A stretch of 64,000 bases of DNA from Chitinophagaceae bacterium (GTDB taxonomy: Bacteria > Bacteroidota > Bacteroidia > Chitinophagales > UBA10324), in the NCBI GenBank assembly GCA_016704325.1, contig JADJAG010000006.1, positions 62,001 to 126,000 on the forward strand. The letters run 5' to 3'. Each line of letters begins with the position of its first letter. Position 1 is the first letter of the stretch. The position numbers were made by a program, and so were the translations under genes. The notes beneath the pieces were generated by a model. That model was not told the DNA's origin. It did not search any database and saw only the letters and a list, made by a program, of their open reading frames with translations. Below are positions 45,410 through 55,068 of the stretch, one piece after another.

Positions 45410-45886
45410 TCATTTACCCAGGAAGGAGGAATACATCCACACCAGCTTTTCCTGCGCCCTGATATAATCACTCATCAAAGCATTGGTACCTTCATCACCG
45501 GCTTCAGCTGATAATAAAAGTAATTCGCGTTGTATCGTGATAATCGTTTGAAAGGAGTTAAGTATGTCCGCTACTGCTTTCATGCCATCCGATACTTCCG
45601 AGCTTTCAACAATGGCTGATGATTTGGCATAATCTGAATAACGATGATTCGGCGCATGGCCAAGCGTTAGTATTCTTTCAGCTACCTCATCAATTTTCAA
45701 TTGAAGATCGTTGTATAATTCTTCAAACTTCAGGTGTAATTCAAAGAACTTCTGTCCCTTAATATTCCAATGATATCCTCGCACGTTTTGATAAAAAATA
45801 GAGTAATTGGCAAGCAGTTCACTAAGTTTTCCTGCTAAATTCGCTGACTTTTCGCTGTCAAGTCCAATGGCATTTAGTTTGTTCAT
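45410..45886 (-). CDS. dps: Dps/ferritin-like DNA-protection protein
   Basis: A 158-residue four-helix protein of the Dps type. The inter-subunit ferroxidase site is visible as NVRGYHWNIKG and FFELHLKFEELYNDL, with LKIDEVAERI next. Dps dodecamers oxidise and store iron and protect DNA against peroxide. It is the first gene of a close minus-strand set with the AlsD-like and DsrE genes. Confidence 0.92.
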   Translation of the reverse strand: MNKLNAIGLDSEKSANLAGKLSELLANYSIFYQNVRGYHWNIKGQKFFELHLKFEELYNDLQLKIDEVAERILTLGHAPNHRYSDYAKSSAIVESSEVSDGMKAVADILNSFQTIITIQRELLLLSAEAGDEGTNALMSDYIRAQEKLVWMYSSFLGK

Positions 45887-46122
45887 ATGAATAGTTTAAA
45901 TGAGTTAATTAATTAAGAATGCATTCTGGCTGCAATAACATTAACCTTCATTTTCCCGGTTTTGTATCCGGAAGTATGCAGATTGAAATGCTGCTCCAAA
46001 GTAGGTAACTGCCAATTTACAGTATTACCCCAATGCAAACACATGATATTAGACAGAAAATATTTCCTGAAAGCAGATCAATTGAAAACGGAATGCGAAA
46101 GACGCTTCCTATTGTAAGTTCC

Positions 46123-47109
46123 TCAGTAGGAAATAGTTTCACCAAGACCGGCATAAACATAATCACCCTGAAAAGTGTCTTTCAGAATTTTAAAGGCAAG
46201 ATGCCCGGTACAATGTGCAGGCGCTACCCGGTGTATTTTGAGGTCTTGACGAAGTAATTGTACGATGCGAAGTGTTTGCGGCCTGTCAAAGGGAAGCAGA
46301 TGGAACCCGCCGTATAATAACTCAATGTTATTGCCGGTAGTCTTCATCGTTTCATTTACAATGTTTTCTATTCCGGTGTGTGAACAACCTGCTATCAACA
46401 CCTCTCCTTTGTCTGTTTTCATTGCTAAAGAAAGTTCCGGTAAGTTGGTGTTTTTGCAATGATCGGCATCCTGTTCAAATTGTCCTTCCACAAAACTTTT
46501 CCCGGGATAGCAACTAAAGTAACCCATGTACTGCGAACTGGTTGCAATAAGAAAAAGTCCGGGCAAAATTTCTTTTGAACCTTTCACAAATTCGATATTT
46601 GCATTCCAGAATCTTCCAGATTGTTTGATCAGGAACTTAGTGTTACCCCCATTAAAATATTGCATATATTTTGGTAATGAATCTTTTACGTCAGCTTCCT
46701 GACCGGTTGCATCAAAAGGAACCGGAGCACCCCAGAATATATCATACGGAAAATAGATTTTCACGTTCGGATTCACCTGTAATACGTAATCAATGCCGTT
46801 GAGGTGATCAAAGTGGCCATGCGAAAGCACTACCATGTCAACCTGTGTCAGGTCGATACCAAGCTGTAGCATATTTCTTTTAAAAATATCAGCATTACTA
46901 CCTGCATCAAACAAAATGGTTTTGCCCTTATATTTTGTGATGCAGGAAAAGCCAAAGTCTGGTGTTAGGGTGGTGTCTTTTCCAAATGCATCATACAAGT
47001 TGGTAATGGTGCCTTCCTGAACAATTTTATTTGTATTGTCTTCAGGCTGGTTTAGTGAACTTAAAATGAAGAAGCTCAGCAGTATCGGAACAAAAAGGTA
47101 TTTTTTCAT
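46123..47109 (-). CDS. Exported metallo-beta-lactamase-fold hydrolase
   Basis: A 328-residue MBL-fold protein with an N-terminal signal (about 1-20). The metal motif LSHGHFDHLNG (HxHxDH) and later GCSHTGIENI and LYGGFHLLPF match the group that includes the so-called dihydropteridine/aminobenzene phosphate synthase-like enzymes. The real substrate of such secreted forms is unknown. No close operon partner. Confidence 0.85.
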   Translation of the reverse strand: MKKYLFVPILLSFFILSSLNQPEDNTNKIVQEGTITNLYDAFGKDTTLTPDFGFSCITKYKGKTILFDAGSNADIFKRNMLQLGIDLTQVDMVVLSHGHFDHLNGIDYVLQVNPNVKIYFPYDIFWGAPVPFDATGQEADVKDSLPKYMQYFNGGNTKFLIKQSGRFWNANIEFVKGSKEILPGLFLIATSSQYMGYFSCYPGKSFVEGQFEQDADHCKNTNLPELSLAMKTDKGEVLIAGCSHTGIENIVNETMKTTGNNIELLYGGFHLLPFDRPQTLRIVQLLRQDLKIHRVAPAHCTGHLAFKILKDTFQGDYVYAGLGETISY

Positions 47110-47205
47110 GGTAGGAAGTTTTCAGACTTAGTTATGCAAACTTTTGATGATTATTGTCGAAGGGCAAACACGTTAAAATCTTTGCAAACATCTAATTACA
47201 CTTTC

Positions 47206-48195
47206 TTAGTGTGAAACAGTGATGACCACATTACCCGTCTTTTCCCCGGTTTCAACATACCTGGTGGCATCAGGAATTTGCTCCAGGCTATAGGTACTGT
47301 CAATTACTGCTTTGTATTTGCCTGCTTCAATAATTTCTTTGAAAAGGAGGATATCGGCTTTAGTATCTGTGGGAATCGGAAACTTGACTTTCTTTTTGCT
47401 GAAGAGAGGCGTCCACAATGCCAGGAAAACATTCGCTGACAGGTATCCGAGTTCAGTTGAAAAATAGATACCATGCGGCTTAAGTAATTTCTTACACTTC
47501 GAAAAAGAACTTTTTCCTACCGCATCAAAAACTACGTCATAGAGCTTGCCATTTTTTGTGAAGTCCTCTTTCGTATAGTCAATCACTTCATCTGCGCCAA
47601 GTGATTTAATTAAGGCAAGGCTCCTGGTATTGCATACCGCTGTAACAGTTGCACCATAATATTTGGCAAGCTGAACGCCTGCAGAACCAATAGAGCCGGA
47701 GGCACCATTGATCAGGATATGTTGCGGCTTGCTGAAGTCAACTTTCCGCATAATGTTTTTTGCAAGCATCAGTCCGTCACAAACAGCAGCCGCCTGCTCA
47801 TAGGTCATGTTGGTCGGCTTCAGTGCTATCGAGCTGCTTTCTTTCAAGCAAATGTATTCTGCATGTGCGCCGAAATGATACGTGCTTAAGCCAAAGACGG
47901 CATCTCCTTTCTTAAAAGATTTGACGGCGCTGCCTGTTGCTTCAATCTCGCCGGCAAATTCACTGCCCAGTATATTTTTATTCGGTTTAAAGAATCCGCT
48001 GAAGAACCTTACTATAAAGTATTCAGGTTTACGAAATCCGCAATCGGTCCTGTTTACCGTTGTTGCATGGATTTTTATGAGTACTTCATTGTCTTTTGGA
48101 ACTGGTTTTTTCACCTCTTTGAGTTGAAGAACTTCCGGTGGACCATATTCCGTATGCACAATAGCTTTCATCATAGTTTCCTGATTGATGCTCAT
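47206..48195 (-). CDS. Medium-chain dehydrogenase/quinone oxidoreductase
   Basis: A 329-residue MDR protein. It has a GroES-like N-terminal domain (VLIKIHATTVNRTDCGFRKP, GSEFAGEIEATG) and the NADP-binding Rossmann part with ILINGASGSIGSAGVQLAKY. No structural-zinc cysteine cluster is present, as in quinone oxidoreductases. The start could be 48195 or the inner ATG at 48174, where AGGAAA stands just upstream. Element E lies immediately before the gene. Confidence 0.88.
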   Translation of the reverse strand: MSINQETMMKAIVHTEYGPPEVLQLKEVKKPVPKDNEVLIKIHATTVNRTDCGFRKPEYFIVRFFSGFFKPNKNILGSEFAGEIEATGSAVKSFKKGDAVFGLSTYHFGAHAEYICLKESSSIALKPTNMTYEQAAAVCDGLMLAKNIMRKVDFSKPQHILINGASGSIGSAGVQLAKYYGATVTAVCNTRSLALIKSLGADEVIDYTKEDFTKNGKLYDVVFDAVGKSSFSKCKKLLKPHGIYFSTELGYLSANVFLALWTPLFSKKKVKFPIPTDTKADILLFKEIIEAGKYKAVIDSTYSLEQIPDATRYVETGEKTGNVVITVSH

Positions 48196-48223
48196 GTCGC
48201 TTGCTTCAGTTTAAACGTATAGT

Positions 48224-48368
48224 GGGTGTACGACAAATTGGATATTGATTATTGGGTGTTGAATATTGGATATTGATTTGTCAATCAATGTTCAAAATTC
48301 AATTGACATTACATCGCTGGCGTGACTCCTACCTGTAATTGCCATGCAAAACGTTTTGTCGCACACCC
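48224..48368. mobile_element. Small MITE-like element E with perfect target duplication
   Basis: The 145-base element starts GGGTGTACGACAAATTG and ends TTTTGTCGCACACCC, in inverse orientation. It is flanked on both sides by the same eight bases CGTATAGT (48216-48223 and 48369-48376). Its left part is six heptads starting with TTG (48238-48279). It contains no gene and lies just upstream of the dehydrogenase gene. Confidence 0.8.
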
Positions 48369-48478
48369 CGTATAGTTGTACTGTAAATATATGTAATTCA
48401 ATTTGTGTTACTTTGACTTTGCTTGTGAGTTATTGGAATGGTATTTAGAAATGCTCTTTTTACCAGCAGCAAAAAATA

Positions 48479-48530
48479 CCGGCTGACCATTTTTCACGGT
48501 AGGTAATCCTGTGAAGAAGCGGTCAGCCGG
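48479..48530. terminator. Bidirectional terminator after the TonB receptor gene
   Basis: Ten-base arms CCGGCTGACC (48479-48488) and GGTCAGCCGG (48521-48530) enclose a smaller hairpin, TTCAC with GTGAA. T-runs stand on both sides (CTTTTTG on the plus strand, ATTTTTTG on the minus strand). It ends 22 bases from the receptor stop and should serve the minus-strand gene. Confidence 0.75.
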
Positions 48531-48552
48531 CTTTTTGTTTTGTACAATACGA

Positions 48553-51180
48553 TCAGAATTTTAAACCCACCTTAGCAAATAGAAAGGTGCCATCAAAACC
48601 CATCTGCACTGCATCCCATGCTCCTCCTGATTCTGTTTGGTACGGATCATAGTAATCAGGATAGGTATTGAATAAATTAACTGCACCTACGTTTAATGAA
48701 ATATTGTCTGATATGTTGTAACCAAGCGTCAGGTCAACGGTAAATTTCATATCATAAGTGTAAGGCTTAGGATCAAAATCATAAAAGGTTAACGGGGCCC
48801 ATTCATTGATATGCAGGTTGGCGCTGAAATCTTTATGGCTATAGGCGATTCCCAAATTGAACTTTGAACGAGGCGCTGAGTTGACCAGGAAGGCACTGTC
48901 TCTTGGACCGAAGTAAGAATCTTCCTTGCCTTCCAGTAAACCAGTGGTATTTACTTCATCCACCTGCATACTGTTTATATTGCTTACAAACGAAAATCCA
49001 AGACGGTCATTGTTTCCCAGTGTCAGTGAATAATTCAGCACCACATCCAATCCTATCGTTGTAGTATTAACTGCATTGGTAAAGAACTGTGCTGCGGTAA
49101 CATTCAATGCATCCAGAGTCGGACCGATGATCGGATCGCTGTTATCAAACTGTCCGGTGAGTACGATGCGGTCTTTAATCTTTACATAGTAACCATCAAC
49201 AGTGGCAGTGAATCCTTTTCCATTACCTGCTGTAAAACCCAGGCTTCCGGTAACTGCAGTTTCTTCTTTTAATGGAGGAATTCCCAATGCTACCGTGATA
49301 GGATCCACATTATTTGCAATTACAGCATCAAAGATCTGCCCGTTTTGAACATTCGTAAATGTTTGGTTGAAATAGACCTGTGCCAGTGAAGGCGCACGGA
49401 ATCCTGTACTCACTGAACCTCTTAAAGCAAAATTGTTTGAAATAGCATAGCGTGCAGCGAGCTTGCCATTGATGGTACCTCCAAAGTCGCTGTAGCTTTC
49501 AGCGCGGATGGCGGCATCAATCATAAAATCGTCGGTGAGATCAATTTCCACATCTACATAACCTCCCACATTGGTACGGGTTTCATCAACTTCATTGGCA
49601 GGCCTGAAGCCTGGAAATCCTTGGGATCCTCCGGGCCGGAAGGTGGTGTCGAGCGCAACAAAAGTTCCATAATCATCAAAGACAGAATCAATGCTGAAGA
49701 TTACAGGTCCATAAGTTTTCCAGGAACCTTCTTCACCGGTAAAAATCTGGTAATTCTCTGAACGGAATTCACCACCAAAGGCTATGTTCATGCCGCTCAT
49801 CACCTCTTTATAGAACCTGCTTACATCCAGAGTAAGTGTGTTTTGAGAAAGCTTAGTGCCTCCATCATCAAATGAAGTAGGGGAGGCTTCTTCCAGCGAT
49901 GCATTTAATGTGTTGTCACCGAAGAAGTGAAATTTGTTAGAGCCATATGCATCACTGAAATCAAAATTCCATTCGCCCAACTTTGTACGAATTCCGGCAG
50001 CAGCCGTTATATCACCGATTTCTGTCTGAATGATCGGATCAAATCCTTCCGGGTAAATGCTGATCACGTTACGCGATTCATCAGCAACACGTGTAAAAGC
50101 ATAGGCATCCGTTTTACGGTAGTTGTATCCGCCAAATGCATAAACGTCCGTCTTATCACTCAACGGAATTTCCAGGTTGCCCATAAATCCAACACCTTGC
50201 CCTGCTGCTTCACCAAATTCGTTACGCACATCTGTATTTCCCGGATACCAGTCCGCGGGTATGTTCGCTCTGTTTGTATGGCCGGTATTCATGTAGTCAC
50301 CGGAAAGGTTGAGGTATCCATTCTTGGCTATTTTGAAACCATAGTTAGCTCCAAGTGTAATTTTTCCGCCATCAAAACTTTTATCATCAAACCGATACTT
50401 TGCCAGGTTAGTACCTGCACCGATATTGCCGGTGAATTCGCCGGTAGATTTTTTCAGTACAATATTGATTACACCGGCAATAGCATCAGAGCCATACTGT
50501 GCAGAAGCACCATCGCGCAGAATTTCGATGTGATCAATAGAAGAAATAGGGATGGCATCAAGGTCGGTACCTGTATTACCTCTGCCACGTGTTCCGTAAA
50601 TATTGATCAAAGAGGATTGATGCTGGCGCTTACCGTTAATCAGTACCAATGTTTGGTCGGGCCCCAATCCGCGAAGCGTAGCCGGGTCTGTATGGTCAGC
50701 ACCATCTGCACCGGATTGTTTGTTGGCATTGAAGGAGGGAGCAAGGTAATGCAGCAATTGATTCACATCCAACTGTCCCATTTCATTGGAAATCTTTTTT
50801 ATGTCGATATAGTCAATCGGAACCGGAGTATTGGTAATGGAACGGTTTAAAGAACGACTTCCTACCACTTCTATAGCAGCCAATTCAGTAGCCGCATCAT
50901 TCATAATTACATCCAGGCTTGCATCTCCGGAGACTACAATTTCCTGAGTGGCATAGCCAACATAACTGTATACTAATGTGGCAGGCACTTTTTTTACGGT
51001 GAGCGTGTAGCTTCCATTTTCATCACTGTAGGCACCGTTTACAGTTCCTTTTTCAGCAATGGTAACACCGGTGAGGGACACACGATCCTTATCCGTTACT
51101 TTTCCGGTAACGGTAAATTGTGCAGTTGCATACTGAATACAGGATGCAGCAAACAGCAGCAGTAGTAGTGCTTTTTTCAT
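48553..51180 (-). CDS. TonB-dependent outer-membrane receptor
   Basis: An 875-residue receptor. Start set at ATG 51180, which opens a good signal peptide (MKKALLLLLFAASCIQYATA, then Q); a longer reading lacks one. A carboxypeptidase-regulatory-like domain (about 20-110, VTGKVTDKDRVSLTGVTIAE) is followed by the plug (LRGLGPDQTLVLINGKRQHQ; RDGASAQYGSDAIAGVINIV) and a 22-strand-type barrel ending in FLFAKVGLKF. No SusD partner is adjacent, so it is a stand-alone transporter with unknown ligand. Confidence 0.92.
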   Translation of the reverse strand: MKKALLLLLFAASCIQYATAQFTVTGKVTDKDRVSLTGVTIAEKGTVNGAYSDENGSYTLTVKKVPATLVYSYVGYATQEIVVSGDASLDVIMNDAATELAAIEVVGSRSLNRSITNTPVPIDYIDIKKISNEMGQLDVNQLLHYLAPSFNANKQSGADGADHTDPATLRGLGPDQTLVLINGKRQHQSSLINIYGTRGRGNTGTDLDAIPISSIDHIEILRDGASAQYGSDAIAGVINIVLKKSTGEFTGNIGAGTNLAKYRFDDKSFDGGKITLGANYGFKIAKNGYLNLSGDYMNTGHTNRANIPADWYPGNTDVRNEFGEAAGQGVGFMGNLEIPLSDKTDVYAFGGYNYRKTDAYAFTRVADESRNVISIYPEGFDPIIQTEIGDITAAAGIRTKLGEWNFDFSDAYGSNKFHFFGDNTLNASLEEASPTSFDDGGTKLSQNTLTLDVSRFYKEVMSGMNIAFGGEFRSENYQIFTGEEGSWKTYGPVIFSIDSVFDDYGTFVALDTTFRPGGSQGFPGFRPANEVDETRTNVGGYVDVEIDLTDDFMIDAAIRAESYSDFGGTINGKLAARYAISNNFALRGSVSTGFRAPSLAQVYFNQTFTNVQNGQIFDAVIANNVDPITVALGIPPLKEETAVTGSLGFTAGNGKGFTATVDGYYVKIKDRIVLTGQFDNSDPIIGPTLDALNVTAAQFFTNAVNTTTIGLDVVLNYSLTLGNNDRLGFSFVSNINSMQVDEVNTTGLLEGKEDSYFGPRDSAFLVNSAPRSKFNLGIAYSHKDFSANLHINEWAPLTFYDFDPKPYTYDMKFTVDLTLGYNISDNISLNVGAVNLFNTYPDYYDPYQTESGGAWDAVQMGFDGTFLFAKVGLKF

Positions 51181-51282
51181 GAGATTTTTTTTGTTGGGAC
51201 GGTAATGTAGGATTAAAAAATGCTTGCCTGATTTATATACTACAAAAATTAGGCACATGTTTTTCCACAATGTGTCCGGATT

Positions 51283-51344
51283 ATTGACAGGCGGTGTAAG
51301 TTTGGATGCAATAATAAAGTGCACTCATTATTACTCCTGTCAAT
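51283..51344. repeat. Nested inverted repeat upstream of the TonB receptor gene
   Basis: ATTGACAGG (51283-51291) and CCTGTCAAT (51336-51344) form perfect 9-base arms around an AT-rich centre that holds the palindrome AGTGCACT with TAATAA/TTATTA on its sides. It lies about 100 bases before the receptor start. A regulatory site or an RNA hairpin are both possible; no T-run makes a terminator unlikely. Confidence 0.4.
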
Positions 51345-51381
51345 CATGTTGTAAACCTGAAGGGGATTTCCGACCCGGAGT

Positions 51382-51858
51382 CTATACGGTAATCTTTAGT
51401 AGTTGGTCTTTTATCATTTTTCCCACCAGCCTGTCAATTGGAAAGGTGAGTAGTTCTTCATTAAATTCATGAACGGATATCCATCTAAAGATCGCTGTTG
51501 CATCTGATTTATTAGGGTCGTTAGCCGAAAGTATTGCAGGGTTTGATTCCACATTGTTTAAAGGATGCACCAGGTAATAGATGCTGATTACCTGTTTGTT
51601 GGGATCAAAAGCAGATTGCTGATAAAAATCGGTAGTATAGAAATGATCGCCTACTTCTATTTTTTGATTTAACTCCTCCATCCATTCCCTGGCAAGACAT
51701 TCCCGGGTGCCTTCCCCTAACTGTAGTCCGCCTCCGGGAAATTTTGTAAACGATTGCCCTTCCTGATATTCATCTGCAACCAACACACCTCTTGCTGCAT
51801 CTACCAGAATACCATAGACCCGGATGGTGAATTGGCGCAGCTCTTTGACACGATCCAT
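51382..51858 (-). CDS. NUDIX hydrolase
   Basis: A 158-residue NUDIX protein. The signature GGGLQLGEGTRECLAREWMEEL-type box is present around residues 45-66, with REWMEEL giving the metal-binding glutamates. Start set at ATG 51858 (MDRVKELRQFTIRVYGILVD), since the longer reading starts with GTG. It hydrolyses a nucleoside diphosphate derivative; the exact substrate is not predictable. Confidence 0.88.
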   Translation of the reverse strand: MDRVKELRQFTIRVYGILVDAARGVLVADEYQEGQSFTKFPGGGLQLGEGTRECLAREWMEELNQKIEVGDHFYTTDFYQQSAFDPNKQVISIYYLVHPLNNVESNPAILSANDPNKSDATAIFRWISVHEFNEELLTFPIDRLVGKMIKDQLLKITV

Positions 51859-52043
51859 ATTTTTTCCGGTAAAGGTAAGTGGTAGAACAGCCACCTTGAT
51901 TTTTTTAATTTGCTTTATGTGTAGAGAACGATCAGACTAAACTGCCTACAATTGAGGTCAATCCGGACATTAATGTCCATATCTTTTTAAATAGAAATTA
52001 AATTCCATTTAAATTTTCACTACACTTGTTACACTAAAACCAA

Positions 52044-55000
52044 ATGCTTATGAAACGACTTTTTTACAAGCTTGCCATTACACTGCTGGCAATTCCTGCA
52101 TTTTGCAATGCGGTTTTTGCACAGTTTGATGTGAATGGCACCGTCACCAGCAGTGCTGGTGAGCCACTAATCGGTGTCACCGTCTCTGTAAAGAATACCA
52201 ATAATGGTACTGTGACGAATGAAGATGGATACTACAATATCCGGATATCAGGCTCCAGTGCCACACTGGTTTTTTCTTACCTGGGATATCGGTCGCAGGA
52301 AAAACCTGTTTCTTCCTCAGGTACAGTTAATGTTGCACTGGAAGAAGCCAATACAGAATTGGATGAAGTAATTGTATCCGGTTTGGCCACATCCGTTAAA
52401 CGTGCCAATTCTGCGAATGCAGTGGCTGCTATTTCAGCCAAACAGCTCACCGGAATTACGCAGCAATCTACCCTCGATGGTGCTATTTACGGCAAGTTTA
52501 CCGGAGCACAGATTACACAAAGCTCAGGTGCACCTGGTGGAGGTATCGGAATACGGATGCGTGGTATCACCTCTATCAATGGTCCGGCACAGCCATTGTT
52601 TATTGTAGATGGAATTTTTGTTGACAACTCCTCTATCGCAGCAGGTCTCAATCTTGTATCGAATGCTGCCGGTGGTGGTAATGCTGCCCAGTTTGACCAG
52701 GACAATGCCTCTAACCGAATAGCAGATATTGATCCGGGAGATATCGAAACCATAGAGATACTGAAAGGCGCAGCGGCTGCAGCAATCTATGGATCCACTG
52801 CATCTTCCGGTGTGGTAATTATTACCACCAAGCGTGGAAAGCAATCCAAAAAAGATCATGCAAATGTTGAATTCAGCCAGTCACTTGGTTTTCAAACCAT
52901 GTTGAATCCACAGGGAACACGCTCCTGGGATTCCGAAAAAGTTGCCGGTAGTTTTGGCGAAGGCGAAGTGCCCAACTTCCAGGCTGCAGAATCATCAGGA
53001 ACCCTGCATGATTATGAAAATGAACTTTATGGTAACAAAGGAATGCTTTCCGATACCAGGCTTTCATTTGCCAATGCCAACGACAAGACTTCATTCTACA
53101 GCAGCATCTCTCATAAATCAGAAGATGGTATTGTAGAAAAAACCGGTTATACAAAAACCAGTGTTCGCTTAAACCTTAATCATAAAGTAAGTGAGCGGTT
53201 TGATCTTGCTGTAAGTACGAACTATGTAAAGAGTTCTGCAGACCGCGGATATTTTAACAACGACAATACCAGTACTACCATGGGTATTTCATTTGCCGGT
53301 ACACCATCATGGGCACAATTGCAGCCAGATGCAGAAGGCAATTACCCTGACAATCCTTATAGTGCAGCCAACTTCCTTCAAACCCGTGACCTGATCACGA
53401 ATAATGAAGCAGTGGATCGTTTCCTCGGAGGCATGAACCTGGTTACTAAAATTGTGACCAACGACAGGCATTCTCTAAAGTTGATTTTGAATGGAGGCCT
53501 TGATGCCTATACTTTCCAAACCACGGCTATTTTTCCAAAAGAATTGCAGTTTGAGAAGAATGGCAATGGAACCAATGGTGCATCCATTCAGGGAACTACT
53601 ACCAATTTTAATAACAATGAATCTGCATTCCTGGTCTATTCATTCTTTCCTGCTTCTGCAGGATTCAACATTCGTGCACAGGGTGGTCTGACAAGAGAAA
53701 GTTTTGAAAGAAATACCATGATCGCTTCAGCCACGCAATTGATTGGTGCGCAAACCAATGTGAGCCAGGCAGGCGCAGTGGATATGTATCAGTTCAGGAG
53801 CAAGCAGTTAAACCTCGGCGGATTTGGCCAGGTGGAAGTTGACTTCGATGGTAAGGTGATACTGACAGCCGGACTACGTGGTGATAAGTCATCGAACAAT
53901 GGTGATGAGAACAAAGTGTACTATTATCCAAAAGCTTCTGCAGCAGTAAATCTTGCTGAGTTTGCTTTCTGGAACATGGAAGACTGGAACCAGTTTAAAC
54001 TCAGAGTAGCTTACGGACAATCCGGTAACTTCGCTACGTTTGGTTCTGCATTTACTTCTTTAGGCAGCACCATAATTGAAGGTGCAGCAGGATCGCTCAT
54101 TAATACCACACAAGGTAATAATGAAGTAGGTCCGGAACGCCAAAGTGAATTGGAATTTGGTACGGACCTTGGTTTCCTCGATAACAGAATTTCAGCAGAA
54201 ATCACGTACTACATAAAGAATGTTACCGATTTGTTGCTTGTTTCATTGGTTCCTTCTTCTACAGGTTTTGTAAACAAAGTGACCAATGCCGCGGAATTGC
54301 GGAATAAGGGATTAGAAGTGGGACTGGGTATTGATATCATCCGGAAAAAGGATTTCGAATGGTTCAATCAAACCAATTTCTGGTTTAATAAATCTGAGAT
54401 CACGCAGCTTGATATACCATCTTATGCTGTGGGCTCTTTCGGCGCCACACTCGGTACTTTCTATATTGAGCAAGGCGCAAGTGCTACACAAATTGTGGGA
54501 ATAGGCACAGCAGCTGATGGAGAAGATACGACAGACAATGGCCTGGTAGTTTGGGGTGATTCAGAACCTGACTTCCAGATTTCATTCGGTGAAAACCTGC
54601 GATACAAAAACTGGGAACTCGGACTGGTGCTGCACTGGAAACAAGGCGGCGATAACGTAAACCTGACCACCTTGCTTACCGATATCTTTGGTACAAGTCC
54701 TGATTTTGATGACATTGATCTTGATCCTGCCGGCGTTACGGCAAATGGTCCTTATCGTCTTGGTTTGCTGGGAACTTCCGCTGAAGTTTTTGTACAGGAT
54801 GCCAGTTATGTGAGACTGCGCGAAGTTGGTTTGTACTATACTTTTGCTGACTTGCACACGAAGACCAACAATACATTACAGTCAGTAAGAGTCGGAGTTT
54901 CTGCCTATAATGCGCTTAACTTCTTTTCTTATAGAAGTTATGATCCTGAAGTCTCCAACTTTGGCAGAAATGGAATTTCCAGCGGGGTAGAGGTTAATCC

Positions 55001-55049
55001 TTTCCCGACTGCTAAGAGATATTATGCAACCGTAACCGTTAATTTCTAA
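52044..55049 (+). CDS. SusC/RagA-family TonB-linked outer-membrane transporter
   Basis: A 1001-residue SusC-type protein. Signal peptide (to about residue 26), carboxypeptidase-like domain (DVNGTVTSSAGEPLIGVTVS), TonB-box-like ELDEVIVSG, plug with GIRMRGITSINGPAQPLFIV and the SusC-signature DIETIEILKGAAAAAIYGS. A large barrel ends YYATVTVNF. It imports a ligand captured by the SusD-like lipoprotein encoded 20 bases downstream. No glycan-degrading enzyme lies next to the pair, so the ligand is unknown. A second ATG lies two codons in. Confidence 0.95.
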   Translation: MLMKRLFYKLAITLLAIPAFCNAVFAQFDVNGTVTSSAGEPLIGVTVSVKNTNNGTVTNEDGYYNIRISGSSATLVFSYLGYRSQEKPVSSSGTVNVALEEANTELDEVIVSGLATSVKRANSANAVAAISAKQLTGITQQSTLDGAIYGKFTGAQITQSSGAPGGGIGIRMRGITSINGPAQPLFIVDGIFVDNSSIAAGLNLVSNAAGGGNAAQFDQDNASNRIADIDPGDIETIEILKGAAAAAIYGSTASSGVVIITTKRGKQSKKDHANVEFSQSLGFQTMLNPQGTRSWDSEKVAGSFGEGEVPNFQAAESSGTLHDYENELYGNKGMLSDTRLSFANANDKTSFYSSISHKSEDGIVEKTGYTKTSVRLNLNHKVSERFDLAVSTNYVKSSADRGYFNNDNTSTTMGISFAGTPSWAQLQPDAEGNYPDNPYSAANFLQTRDLITNNEAVDRFLGGMNLVTKIVTNDRHSLKLILNGGLDAYTFQTTAIFPKELQFEKNGNGTNGASIQGTTTNFNNNESAFLVYSFFPASAGFNIRAQGGLTRESFERNTMIASATQLIGAQTNVSQAGAVDMYQFRSKQLNLGGFGQVEVDFDGKVILTAGLRGDKSSNNGDENKVYYYPKASAAVNLAEFAFWNMEDWNQFKLRVAYGQSGNFATFGSAFTSLGSTIIEGAAGSLINTTQGNNEVGPERQSELEFGTDLGFLDNRISAEITYYIKNVTDLLLVSLVPSSTGFVNKVTNAAELRNKGLEVGLGIDIIRKKDFEWFNQTNFWFNKSEITQLDIPSYAVGSFGATLGTFYIEQGASATQIVGIGTAADGEDTTDNGLVVWGDSEPDFQISFGENLRYKNWELGLVLHWKQGGDNVNLTTLLTDIFGTSPDFDDIDLDPAGVTANGPYRLGLLGTSAEVFVQDASYVRLREVGLYYTFADLHTKTNNTLQSVRVGVSAYNALNFFSYRSYDPEVSNFGRNGISSGVEVNPFPTAKRYYATVTVNF

Positions 55050-55068
55050 TCAGTTAAAATTTCAGCAC

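Noticed and set aside
49927..50850. Open frame of 307 codons on the plus strand
   Set aside because: It is antisense to the TonB receptor, has no family features and a biased composition expected of a shadow frame.
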